From UBA7672 sp040398425 (GTDB lineage: Bacteria; Pseudomonadota; Alphaproteobacteria; Caulobacterales; Hyphomonadaceae), in the NCBI GenBank assembly GCA_040398425.1, contig JBBATZ010000010.1:19414-83413 (forward strand): 64,000 bases of DNA, in the 5' to 3' direction. Both the position numbers and the translations under genes were made by a program. The notes beneath the pieces are model-generated. The model saw only the letters and a list, made by a program, of their open reading frames with translations. It was not told the origin of the DNA and made no database searches. This document shows, in pieces, positions 35,853-44,195 of this stretch (the first letter of the stretch is position 1; every line of letters begins with the position of its first letter).

Positions 35853-37484
35853 ATGCGCATGACCTTCATCGTTGACCGCCGCCGTCTGCTTGCCGCCGGA
35901 GCCTCCGGGCTCCTGCTGGCCGCCCTACCCGGCCGCGCCTACGCAACGCCAACGCAAGGCTTCACGCATGGCGTCGCCTCAGGCGATCCCGGACAGACAC
36001 GCGTCGTCCTGTGGACGCGCTTCGTCGCCGCCGCGCCAACCCTGCTTCGCGTGGAAGTTGCTGACGATGAAACTTTTAGCCGCCTCGTGATGACCGGCGA
36101 AGTCGAGGCCTCGCCTGCGACAGACTTCTGCGCGCACGCCGTCGTCGAAGGCCTCGCTTCCGGCCACTGGTATTTCTATCGGTTCGTCTCGCCCGACCGT
36201 CAGGTCTCGGCGACCGGTCGTACTCGGACACTGCCATCCGGCAATGTCGATCGCTTCCGCATCGCGGTGTTCTCCTGCTCGAACGGAACATCCGGCTGGT
36301 TCAACGCCTATGCCCACGCCGCCGCGCGCGACGACATTGATCTAGCCATCCACACCGGCGACTACATTTACGAATCCCCACTGACCCGCGCCGACGCCCA
36401 GCCCGGCATCGCCAACGCACGCGGCCTCGCGCCACCCGGCGAAATCCTCCACCTCGCCGACTACCGCCAGCGCTATGCCAGCTATCACGCAGACCCCGAC
36501 CTCACTGCCCTGCACCAACGCCTGCCGATGATCGCCGTGTGGGACGATCACGAGACCGCCAACAACAGCTGGCGCGATGGCGCCAGCGCGCATGATCCCG
36601 CGACCGAAGGCGACTGGTTCGCACGGCGCTCAGCCGGGCTGCGTGCTTGGCGCGAATGGCTACCCATGCACAGCGACTGGTATGGCACGCATCGGATCGG
36701 CAATCTCGCGACGCTGTTCCGGATGGAGACTCGCCTGCTCGGCCGCACGAAACAGCTCGACGATGACCTGAACGCTGTGTTCGCTGCGGATGGCGATCTC
36801 AAGTCGCGGCTGTCTGCCTTCAAAGCCGGTCCGCTCGCTGATCCCAACCGCGCCATGATGGATCCGCAGCAGGAGCAATGGCTGGGCGACGGCCTCGCCT
36901 CCTCGGTGTCAGCTTCCACGCGCTGGCAGATCCTCGTCCAGCAGGTGATCGTCGGCGCTACCCGCTTCCCGAAAGCGACTGATGCGTGGATCAAGGGCGG
37001 CATCACGCCCGAGCTGCGGGCCGAACTCGACAAGCGCGAGATGCTCAGCGCCGCCGGCATGCCCTATTCGCTCGACAAGTGGGACGGCTATCCCGCCGCG
37101 CGGACGCGTCTCTACGACGCCGCACGACAGGCCCGGGCCAACCTCGTCACGCTCACCGGCGATAGCCACAACGCGTGGGCCTTCGACCTTGGCGACGAAG
37201 CGGGGGCGGTCGGCGTCGAGTTTGCCGGCCAAAGCGTGTCGTCCTACGGCTTCGAACGCCGCTTCAACGGCGACGCTGCAAAACTCGCGTCAGACTTCAT
37301 GGCCGCGAACCCCGACCTCAAATGGATGGATGCAAGCCAGCGCGGCTACTTCACGCTCGACATCCGCCCTGACCGGATCGACGCGGAATTTGTCTTCGTG
37401 CCCGCGACAAGAGGGCGTAACGCCGCAGAGACCGGCCGCAAGCGCCTCAGCGTCGACTACGGCGAGCGGAAACTCTCTGGCTAG
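35853..37484 (+). CDS. phoD: Alkaline phosphatase D-like phosphodiesterase (Tat exported)
   Basis: 543 residues with a twin-arginine signal (DRRRLLAAGASG, then a hydrophobic stretch ending GRAYA), so folded before export. The catalytic metal residues appear in HTGDYIYE, VWDDHETANN and LTGDSHN. PhoD enzymes hydrolyse phosphodiesters and phosphomonoesters using Ca and Fe, normally under phosphate limitation. No Pho box was recognised. Start is ATG 35853 or 35859. It meets the convergent phytase-like gene at the stop codons. Confidence 0.92.
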   Translation: MRMTFIVDRRRLLAAGASGLLLAALPGRAYATPTQGFTHGVASGDPGQTRVVLWTRFVAAAPTLLRVEVADDETFSRLVMTGEVEASPATDFCAHAVVEGLASGHWYFYRFVSPDRQVSATGRTRTLPSGNVDRFRIAVFSCSNGTSGWFNAYAHAAARDDIDLAIHTGDYIYESPLTRADAQPGIANARGLAPPGEILHLADYRQRYASYHADPDLTALHQRLPMIAVWDDHETANNSWRDGASAHDPATEGDWFARRSAGLRAWREWLPMHSDWYGTHRIGNLATLFRMETRLLGRTKQLDDDLNAVFAADGDLKSRLSAFKAGPLADPNRAMMDPQQEQWLGDGLASSVSASTRWQILVQQVIVGATRFPKATDAWIKGGITPELRAELDKREMLSAAGMPYSLDKWDGYPAARTRLYDAARQARANLVTLTGDSHNAWAFDLGDEAGAVGVEFAGQSVSSYGFERRFNGDAAKLASDFMAANPDLKWMDASQRGYFTLDIRPDRIDAEFVFVPATRGRNAAETGRKRLSVDYGERKLSG

Positions 37485-38581
37485 ATAGCCTGATCTAGCG
37501 TGATCCGCCAGAACTCTGTCCTCGCGCCTTCGACACCGAAATCATTGTCGGACACCAGCAGGATTTCGGTCGGTGACAACAGCGCCATGCCTTCCATATC
37601 GGGGCCGACTTCCGGATGATCGTCAGTCGAGAACAGCAAGCGCTTCTCCGGCAACCGAGCGAGATCAATGGCGTAGAGTTTCGCGGAATGGGCGATACGC
37701 TCGAGCACAACAAGGCGATCCTCGCCCGTCCACGCAATCTCGCAGATCTTCAGGTCGCCAGCCCCGACTTTGCGGCGGCGGGCGTCTCGCAAGAAGGTCT
37801 CCGGAGCGTCGCACGGATAGAGCCATTCAGCAGCCAGCTCGCCCGAATGCGCATCCAGCTTCCAGATCGGAACTGTGCCTTGGTCATCTCCCGCCAGCGC
37901 ACTTTGGAAACCGACATAAAGCCACCGACCATCTGCCGAGGCGCACAAGGCCTCGAAGCCGCGATTGGCCCTGCGCCGCATCGCCCGCTCTGGCAGGACG
38001 CCACGCACCGCGACGTCGTCATGCGCCAGCATCGCCTCGCAACCCGCAGGAACCCAGCGTTCACTGACGACGCCATCCGCACCGGTCTTCAGCAGTGACG
38101 GAACGTACTCGTCCGCAACGAAGTAGCTTCCGTCCGGCATGGCCGCGATCGCTTCCGTATCGACGCCGAGCGCATCAGGCGACAAGGGCTCGCCGGATAG
38201 ATCGTACAACGGCTCCATCGTTCCGGGTGGCGGTGAACCACTCAGCCGTCGGCCGGACCGCGCGCAGAGCGGGATACGCCGGACGACCTCGACATTCCCG
38301 ATCCCGATCTGCAGCTCCACAATCTCCGGGCCATCCGCGGAACGCGGCATGACCTTGGCGTCATGCACGCCGCGCAAGTACGCCAGACGGACAAGGCCGT
38401 AGTCATCCATCGCCAGCGAGATGAACAGGTTCGGCCCGCGATCGGTCAGCGCGAACACGCGCCCCTCCCGCGCCGTCAGTCCGGATCCCAGCCCAAGCGT
38501 CAGCTGAAGCCGCTTGGTCGGCAGGTCGACAGCCTCAAGCCTTACGTCGCTCCACCTCAGCGGCGCGACAGTCCCAGTCAT
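37481..38581 (-). CDS. Esterase-like activity of phytase family protein
   Basis: 366 residues from ATG 38581. The pattern LTDRGPNLF ... SGEPLSPDALGVDTEAIAAMPDGSYFVADEYVPSLLKT matches the esterase-like-activity-of-phytase beta-propeller (PF13449). No signal peptide is visible at this start, so it may be cytoplasmic. It lies last in the minus-strand operon that starts at 42265: its ATG comes one base after the stop of the upstream gene. Role unknown. Confidence 0.82.
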   Translation of the reverse strand: MTGTVAPLRWSDVRLEAVDLPTKRLQLTLGLGSGLTAREGRVFALTDRGPNLFISLAMDDYGLVRLAYLRGVHDAKVMPRSADGPEIVELQIGIGNVEVVRRIPLCARSGRRLSGSPPPGTMEPLYDLSGEPLSPDALGVDTEAIAAMPDGSYFVADEYVPSLLKTGADGVVSERWVPAGCEAMLAHDDVAVRGVLPERAMRRRANRGFEALCASADGRWLYVGFQSALAGDDQGTVPIWKLDAHSGELAAEWLYPCDAPETFLRDARRRKVGAGDLKICEIAWTGEDRLVVLERIAHSAKLYAIDLARLPEKRLLFSTDDHPEVGPDMEGMALLSPTEILLVSDNDFGVEGARTEFWRITLDQAI

Positions 38582-38582
38582 G

Positions 38583-40094
38583 TCAGAACCGCCCGCCGGT
38601 CTTGAAGCCGCCGCCACCCATCCGGCCGCCGGTTCTGAACCCGCCGCCACCACTGGATCCCCCGCCACCCCAACCGCCGCCGCCCCAGCGGCTTCCACGG
38701 GTTGCGGCCTTGATGACTTCGCCGATGATCACGCCGGCGACGACATCGCCAACACCGACATTCCGCCCACGTCTCGGCCCCCCGAAATAGTCGTCGTCGC
38801 TTCGCGGCGCCTGCTGGACCGTGGCGCGTATCGCGCGCCACAGCGCCTCGCCATCGGGCGATGGTCCCTTTCCGTAAGCAGCAATCGCCGCCTCGAACGC
38901 GCCGCGCAAGATCGTCACATACGGGCTGTCGAGCCCGGCTTGCTTGAACCTGCTGCGCACCTGTTCCAGCGTCTCGGCCCCGGCGCGGCGTCGAGCGGGC
39001 AGCGCGTCCACGCTGCGTGCATTCACCTCCATCTGGAGTTCCTCAGTGCGCAGCTTGATCAGCATATCGACGATGCGATCGTCTTCCGGGTTCGTCGTTT
39101 CCGCTGCCAGGACCCTGAGATCCGGGAAGCTGGCCTTGGCCAATCCTTCCTCGATTACCCGACGCGCTTTTTCCTGCGGCCCGGCATCGCCGCGCGCCGC
39201 CTGCTCCTGCTTCGCGCGCAGGCCCGCATAGGTCGCCTCAACCGATGCAAGCGCAGCGTCCAGAGCCTTCAACTTATCCTTGGCTTCGTTCAGTTCCGTT
39301 GAGAGCTTCACAGCGCCGCGCGCCTCGAGCGCCTGCGCCTCAAACCGCTCGATCGCCGCCTGCGCCTCCGCCTCCTCCAGCCGCATGTTGGCGAGGTGTT
39401 CGCCGATGCGATCTGGCAACTCGATCAGTCGAGCATAGTTCAGATAGGCCTGGTCATAGCCGCAGAGCCTTGCGACCCACCCGTCCAGCGCCTTCGACAT
39501 GCCGCTCTTGCCATACTCCGGCGTGCGGAACTTGCGCTCCCAGAGATAGGAGAACAGCGGATCGCTCTCATAAGGCTTGCTCTTGTCCGCGCGGTCGGCC
39601 TTCGCCAGATCCAGCTTCTGTTCCGCGCGGGCTGACACGGCGCGCGACTGCTCGAATGCATCCTTCAGCGCGACATAGCCGGGATCCGATTGTACCGCCT
39701 TCTCCGTCTCAGTGACGAGGGTCTCGTAGGCGTGCAGCGCCGCATCGACGGTCTCTTCGCCGGCGCGCCGCTCAGCTTCCTTTTTCCTGAGCGTGGCTTC
39801 TGCAGCTGGGACATCGCGATCGATCGTCGCGACGAAGGCCGCATGCTCCTCCAGAAGTATAGCAGCCTGTTTCTCTGCCGCCGTCAGCGTGTCATCCGCT
39901 TCCGAGCGGATCACATCGAGACGCATCGCCGCCAGTTCGCGATACCCGTCGGCCTTGAGCCGCGCGAGATCAGTACGCCGCCGCGAATGGCCATCAGCCG
40001 CGCGCGCTGCAGCGTCGAACTCCTCGCGCGCGCCCGCCGTCAGCGTATCCAACCTGTGCAGCGCATCCCGGCCGTTGATGAGATCATCTACCAT
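38583..40094 (-). CDS. Coiled-coil protein with Gly-rich C-terminus
   Basis: 503 residues. Long Ala/Glu/Arg-rich helices predict coiled coils (about 10-170 and 230-310). A globular middle follows (about 320-430). The last ~70 residues contain a short hydrophobic stretch (VGVGDVVAGVIIGEVIKAA) and a Gly/Arg/Phe run of GGGGW and GGGGF units. No catalytic residues or known domain recognised. Its start overlaps the end of the DUF6384-like gene by 7 nt (ATGGTAG), so translation is probably coupled. Confidence 0.68.
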   Translation of the reverse strand: MVDDLINGRDALHRLDTLTAGAREEFDAAARAADGHSRRRTDLARLKADGYRELAAMRLDVIRSEADDTLTAAEKQAAILLEEHAAFVATIDRDVPAAEATLRKKEAERRAGEETVDAALHAYETLVTETEKAVQSDPGYVALKDAFEQSRAVSARAEQKLDLAKADRADKSKPYESDPLFSYLWERKFRTPEYGKSGMSKALDGWVARLCGYDQAYLNYARLIELPDRIGEHLANMRLEEAEAQAAIERFEAQALEARGAVKLSTELNEAKDKLKALDAALASVEATYAGLRAKQEQAARGDAGPQEKARRVIEEGLAKASFPDLRVLAAETTNPEDDRIVDMLIKLRTEELQMEVNARSVDALPARRRAGAETLEQVRSRFKQAGLDSPYVTILRGAFEAAIAAYGKGPSPDGEALWRAIRATVQQAPRSDDDYFGGPRRGRNVGVGDVVAGVIIGEVIKAATRGSRWGGGGWGGGGSSGGGGFRTGGRMGGGGFKTGGRF

Positions 40095-41050
40095 TTGGTG
40101 ATCGCCCCGCCCGGCACAGGCTCGTCAAAGCGCGGCGTCAGCTCCCCCGCCGTCTTGTGACCGAGGATGTCGTTCACCACCATGCCGCTGGAGGCCTTCT
40201 CTGCACCGACGCGATCAAAGGTCGACTTCTCCACCCGCTGGGCCCATATGTTCACGCGATCGGTCTTCTGCGTTTCAACGCTGCTGATCGGCACGCTCAG
40301 CACCCGCCCGCCCGGCGCTACAGCCTCGACAACCAGGTAGTAGTTCATCGCATTCGGCTGGCTCTCTGACTGGCGCCAGAAGCCCGTGTCTTCGTCCGGC
40401 CGCGACACGATCCGTATATCGTAATCCTGCGCCAGCTGGTCATTCATGCTGTTGAGCGTCGTCAACTGCGCCTTCGCCGCGCCGCGATCCCCCATGGCGA
40501 CGGCGCGCTGGCCCTCGGCCGCAATGCCGGCGAGTTGCATGTCTACTGCCGGATCAACCGCCAGCTTCTGGCCTTCGGCCAGCGCCTCGGAAATCTCCGC
40601 GGGCATGCGCTGCCATTCGACGTTCATGGGGCCCAATACGAGGAACTGGAACCCGACTGCTATCGCAACCAGCGCGCCGAGTCCGGTCAGCGTCTGCGGC
40701 AGCCACTTCTTGCGGCTGACATAGGCCTTCGCCAGCTTCACCGAAAACGTATCCGCCGGCGGTTTGTAGACGAAGCGCTGCTCGGCCAGCGCCTTGACGC
40801 CATCCTTCAGGATACGATCCGGCACCTCGATGCCCTGCGCGCCATAGATCTCCTTGAGGCGCGCAATGAGCTGTTCCTCACGCGCGTCCTCATTGAGCTC
40901 CATGTCGACAATGCGCGTGCGATGGCGGAGCGTGTCCACCACGTCCATCGCCAGCATCACGTCATCAAGCTTGCGGGGCTCGTCAGTCACCATGGGAGTC
41001 GCCACTGGCACCGTCGTCCCCGCTCGCACTGGAACGGAAGTCTCGCTCAT
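40088..41050 (-). CDS. DUF6384-like single-pass membrane protein
   Basis: 320 residues. The N-terminal segment DDVMLAMDVVDTLRHR ... QGIEVPDRILKDGV agrees with DUF6384 as remembered. One membrane helix (about 122-142; LTGLGALVAIAVGFQFLVLG) divides a cytoplasmic N-half from an outer-side domain with VNIWAQRVEKSTFDRV. Middle gene of a compact minus-strand operon: 30 bp after the TelA-like gene and overlapping the next. Function unknown. Confidence 0.75.
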   Translation of the reverse strand: MSETSVPVRAGTTVPVATPMVTDEPRKLDDVMLAMDVVDTLRHRTRIVDMELNEDAREEQLIARLKEIYGAQGIEVPDRILKDGVKALAEQRFVYKPPADTFSVKLAKAYVSRKKWLPQTLTGLGALVAIAVGFQFLVLGPMNVEWQRMPAEISEALAEGQKLAVDPAVDMQLAGIAAEGQRAVAMGDRGAAKAQLTTLNSMNDQLAQDYDIRIVSRPDEDTGFWRQSESQPNAMNYYLVVEAVAPGGRVLSVPISSVETQKTDRVNIWAQRVEKSTFDRVGAEKASSGMVVNDILGHKTAGELTPRFDEPVPGGAITKW

Positions 41051-41080
41051 GCTGGTCGGTCAATCATGCCAGAAAGCTGA

Positions 41081-42265
41081 TCAAGAGGTCGTAACGGTCA
41101 GCGCCGCCGCCGCGCCCTGTTCGATCAGGTACGCCATACGCCGCTTGCCATCCTCGACCGCGTCGCGGATTTCCGCAGAGTTCTGTGTCGCCAGCTTGCG
41201 CATCTCGGCGATGATACCGATCGAACGCTCCTGATAGCTGACCACCGAGTCGACGAGCTTCTTGACGGCCGCCGCCGAAATCGTCGGGCCATAACCCGCC
41301 TTCAGCGCCGCTTCCTGAACCTTGCCGCCAATCTCGGCGAGCACTTCAAGCGACTGGTCCACGCCCTTCTTCATCGACTCCAGCGTCTGGGTCGATTCAT
41401 GCAGGCCATGCATGCCAGTGAACGTAGCTGCCAGCGCCGTCAGCACAACTTCGTTTGTGCCAAAGAACGACACCGACTGCGCATAGATGCGTTCCTTCGC
41501 GTTGGTCGTCTGCACCAGCCGCGCCATGATGACTTCCGACGTATTGTAACCAACGGTCAGGTTGTCCGAGAGGTCCTTGGAAATCTGGTAGCGCTTCTCC
41601 TCGGCCTGCAGACGGCGCAGTTCTTCATCTCGCGCCAGCTCCAGTCTGGAACGCTCCGCAGGCTCCGTGCCCGTGTAGGCAGCGACCACATCCGACGCCG
41701 CCTTCATCCGAGTCTTGGCCTCTTCGAGCTTGCCCTCGGCTGTCTTCAGAACTTCCAGCGCAAGCACTTCCGACTGCTTCATCGCGCCACGGAAATCCAT
41801 GTAAGCTTCGAGGATCAGATGTTCCTTCTCGATCTGGACCGCCGTGTCCTTCTGGACGTCGACATAGGTGTCCTTGATCTTGTCAAAGCGATCCGCGATG
41901 TCGCCCCGCGAGAATTTCATCCACACATTGCCGAGACGCTCCATCGTGGAGATCTTGCCGTCGGCGTATTGCTCCACGAGGCTTTTGGCGTCATCGCGGA
42001 TCGAGTTGAAAGCGGTGGTGATCACCTCATAGCGATCGCCCACCTTGATGACGGAGATATGCTCGCGCACCACTTCATTGAACGTCGAGGCCTGATCGAG
42101 CGTGCGCGCGATCGTCGTCACCTTGTCGGGCGACAGTTCGGTGATCTGGTTGAGCAAGGCCACGACAGGAGCGGGATCGCTCTTGGTCTCGGGGAACAGT
42201 CCAAGCTTGCGAAGGTTTCCAACCGCCTTGTCGAGGTATTGAAGCGCTGTGGGGCTACCCGCCAT
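41081..42265 (-). CDS. TelA-like coiled-coil protein
   Basis: 394 residues, almost all helical. Central helices (IADRFDKIKDTYVDV, EKEHLILEAYMDFRG, GKLEEAKTRMKAASDVV) resemble the toxic anion resistance (TelA/KlaA) family, but its NQ-containing signature was not identified, so membership is tentative. No signal peptide or membrane segment. First gene of the four-gene minus-strand operon; AGGGAGA precedes its ATG. May act as a membrane-associated stress scaffold (inference). Confidence 0.65.
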   Translation of the reverse strand: MAGSPTALQYLDKAVGNLRKLGLFPETKSDPAPVVALLNQITELSPDKVTTIARTLDQASTFNEVVREHISVIKVGDRYEVITTAFNSIRDDAKSLVEQYADGKISTMERLGNVWMKFSRGDIADRFDKIKDTYVDVQKDTAVQIEKEHLILEAYMDFRGAMKQSEVLALEVLKTAEGKLEEAKTRMKAASDVVAAYTGTEPAERSRLELARDEELRRLQAEEKRYQISKDLSDNLTVGYNTSEVIMARLVQTTNAKERIYAQSVSFFGTNEVVLTALAATFTGMHGLHESTQTLESMKKGVDQSLEVLAEIGGKVQEAALKAGYGPTISAAAVKKLVDSVVSYQERSIGIIAEMRKLATQNSAEIRDAVEDGKRRMAYLIEQGAAAALTVTTS

Positions 42266-42395
42266 CTTTTTGTTCTCCCTTACCCATGCGTCTGGGCCCG
42301 CGCACCCGGGGAGGGGCGCACCAGTGCAATACGTGCCCCCTTCGCGCGCGCGTGCAAGATGCCAGCGGAAGAAATTTTCCGATAATCGATATCGT

Positions 42396-42424
42396 TTGCA
42401 CTTGCAGCGCCAGCATCTTATCGC
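42396..42424 (+). promoter_or_regulatory. Predicted promoter of the PHB dehydrogenase gene
   Basis: TTGCAC at 42396-42401, 17-nt spacer, TATCGC at 42419-42424. Directly upstream is CGATATCGTTTG, also found at 48048-48058 in front of the TonB receptor. Confidence 0.35.
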
Positions 42425-42543
42425 TTTCGCATACGGCAGGAGCGTCGCGTTGAAGGCGCAGCTGGAAGCGGCGGGTCGTGAAATCCTGCTCTCAGCCCGC
42501 GACGCTGTCGTCGAACTGCCGCACCGAAGAGGAACGACGCAAG

Positions 42544-43332
42544 ATGCCAGGTAAACATCCCCGCACAGCCATCATCACAGGATCCACCAGCGGCATTGGT
42601 GAGGGAATCGCCCGTGCGCTGGCTGAGGCAGGCAACAACGTCGTCATCAACGGCTTTGGCGACGCCGCCGCCATCGAGACGCTCCGCGCCGCCATCGAGG
42701 ACGATTACAAGGTCTCCTGCCTCTACTCCGGCGCGGACATGACAAAGCCGGACCAGATCGAGGCGATGTTCGCGACTGTGAAGGACAAGCTCGGCCCGGT
42801 AGACATCCTGGTCAACAATGCAGGCGTCCAGTACGTCTCCCCGGTAGAGGATTTTCCCGTCGCGAAGTGGGACCTCATCATCGCGCTGAACCTGTCCTCT
42901 GCCTTCCACACGACACGCCTCGCCTTCCCCGACATGAAGGCGCGCAAGTGGGGCCGCATCATCAACATCGCCTCGGCCCACGCCCTCGTCGCCTCGCCAT
43001 TCAAGAGCGCCTATGTCGCCGCCAAGCACGGCATTCTCGGCTTCACGAAATCGACCGCTCTGGAAGGCGCAACCTTCGGCGTACGCGTCAACGCGATCTG
43101 CCCCGGCTATGTCCGCACGCCGCTGGTCGAAAACCAGATCGCAGACACGGCGAAAGCCCGCGGCATCTCGGAAGAAGCCGTCATCCGCGACGTGCTGCTC
43201 GCCGCCCAGCCGACCAAGGAGTTCGTCAAGGTGTCGGATGTCGCCGCGATGGCCGTCTTCCTCACCAGCGAAGCCGCGAACCAGATCAACGGCGCTGCAC
43301 TGTCAATCGACGGCGGCTGGGTCGCCCAGTAG
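42544..43332 (+). CDS. bdhA: 3-hydroxybutyrate dehydrogenase (SDR)
   Basis: 262 residues, classical short-chain dehydrogenase. NAD site TGSTSGIGEGIA, NNAG, catalytic Ser in IASAHALVAS and YVAAKHG, with closing INGAALSIDGGW. The HALVASPFKSAYVAAKHG and QYVSPVEDFP segments match bacterial D-3-hydroxybutyrate dehydrogenases, which oxidise the monomer released from PHB. The frame reaches 42478, but ATG 42544 with GAGGAA upstream matches the family start. Confidence 0.88.
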   Translation: MPGKHPRTAIITGSTSGIGEGIARALAEAGNNVVINGFGDAAAIETLRAAIEDDYKVSCLYSGADMTKPDQIEAMFATVKDKLGPVDILVNNAGVQYVSPVEDFPVAKWDLIIALNLSSAFHTTRLAFPDMKARKWGRIINIASAHALVASPFKSAYVAAKHGILGFTKSTALEGATFGVRVNAICPGYVRTPLVENQIADTAKARGISEEAVIRDVLLAAQPTKEFVKVSDVAAMAVFLTSEAANQINGAALSIDGGWVAQ

Positions 43333-43333
43333 C

Positions 43334-44170
43334 TCAACCGAAGGGAACCACGCGGTTATCGCTGTCGTGTCCGATATCGGCGCGTCCCAGATAGGGAATG
43401 CCCGACCGCTTGCACCAGAAGCGCGCGACCTGCTCCTCGGTGAGCTCGAAATCGGGATCATTCTTCGGTACGGCCGAGCACCGCCCCAGTCTGATCCCCG
43501 CACAGCGCCGGATGGCCGGGTTGGAGGTGACGTGAAAGAAGTACCGGTCGATCCGATACATGTACTCGCCGACATCTTCGAGCAGTAGCATGCGCCCCGT
43601 GAAGTCGGGCTCCAGCGGCGTCCCCAACAGCTGAGAGAGGATCGTCAGGTTGAAGGCCAGGTTGGGATGTCCGGGCGTCACACCGTGCTCAAGCGACGAG
43701 GAAGCTCCATCCACCAGCCAGGCCAACCCCCGCAGGAATGCCTTGTCGCCGTCCTCCCGCACGAGGTCCACCGGCATCGGGCCGTGCGCCACGCGGTCGA
43801 AACCTTCGCGATGCAGTCCCGCGAGCAGGAACCCCGCATCCGAGTACCCCAGCCATGTCTTGCGCCGCGCCACATCAGTCAGGCGCGGAATGGCGTGCTC
43901 CGCCACCCGGCAAGCGCCATACCCGCCGCGCGCAAACCAGACAGCGTCCAACTCCGGGTCATTGGCGACCTCCACAAGCGCCTCGATCCGCTCATGATCC
44001 TCGCCGGCGAAATGGCCAGCCTGCCGAAAGCACTGCGCATGGAAATGGAGCTCCACCCGCCCGCCATAGACTTTGGCGGCTAGCTCTCCGGCTTTGCGCG
44101 CCAGTTCTGCGGACATTCGCGTTCCCGGCGCCACAAGGCCAATGCGGAACACCTTTTCACTTGACCCCAT
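43334..44170 (-). CDS. LD-carboxypeptidase (S66 family)
   Basis: Serine peptidase of the LdcA type, 278 residues, removing the terminal D-Ala from cell-wall tetrapeptides in the cytoplasm. RGGYGACR, the nucleophile motif GYSDAGFL, LLLEDVGEYMYRIDR (Glu) and a late IGHDSDNRVVPFG (His) complete the Ser-His-Glu set. The gene stops one base after the dehydrogenase, convergently, and starts 25 bp from the divergent Mur ligase gene. Confidence 0.88.
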   Translation of the reverse strand: MGSSEKVFRIGLVAPGTRMSAELARKAGELAAKVYGGRVELHFHAQCFRQAGHFAGEDHERIEALVEVANDPELDAVWFARGGYGACRVAEHAIPRLTDVARRKTWLGYSDAGFLLAGLHREGFDRVAHGPMPVDLVREDGDKAFLRGLAWLVDGASSSLEHGVTPGHPNLAFNLTILSQLLGTPLEPDFTGRMLLLEDVGEYMYRIDRYFFHVTSNPAIRRCAGIRLGRCSAVPKNDPDFELTEEQVARFWCKRSGIPYLGRADIGHDSDNRVVPFG

Positions 44171-44195
44171 ACGCGCCTCGCTGAGACATGCCGAT

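Noticed and set aside
41399..42385. 328-codon plus-strand frame
   Set aside because: Antisense to the TelA-like gene; no recognisable motif.
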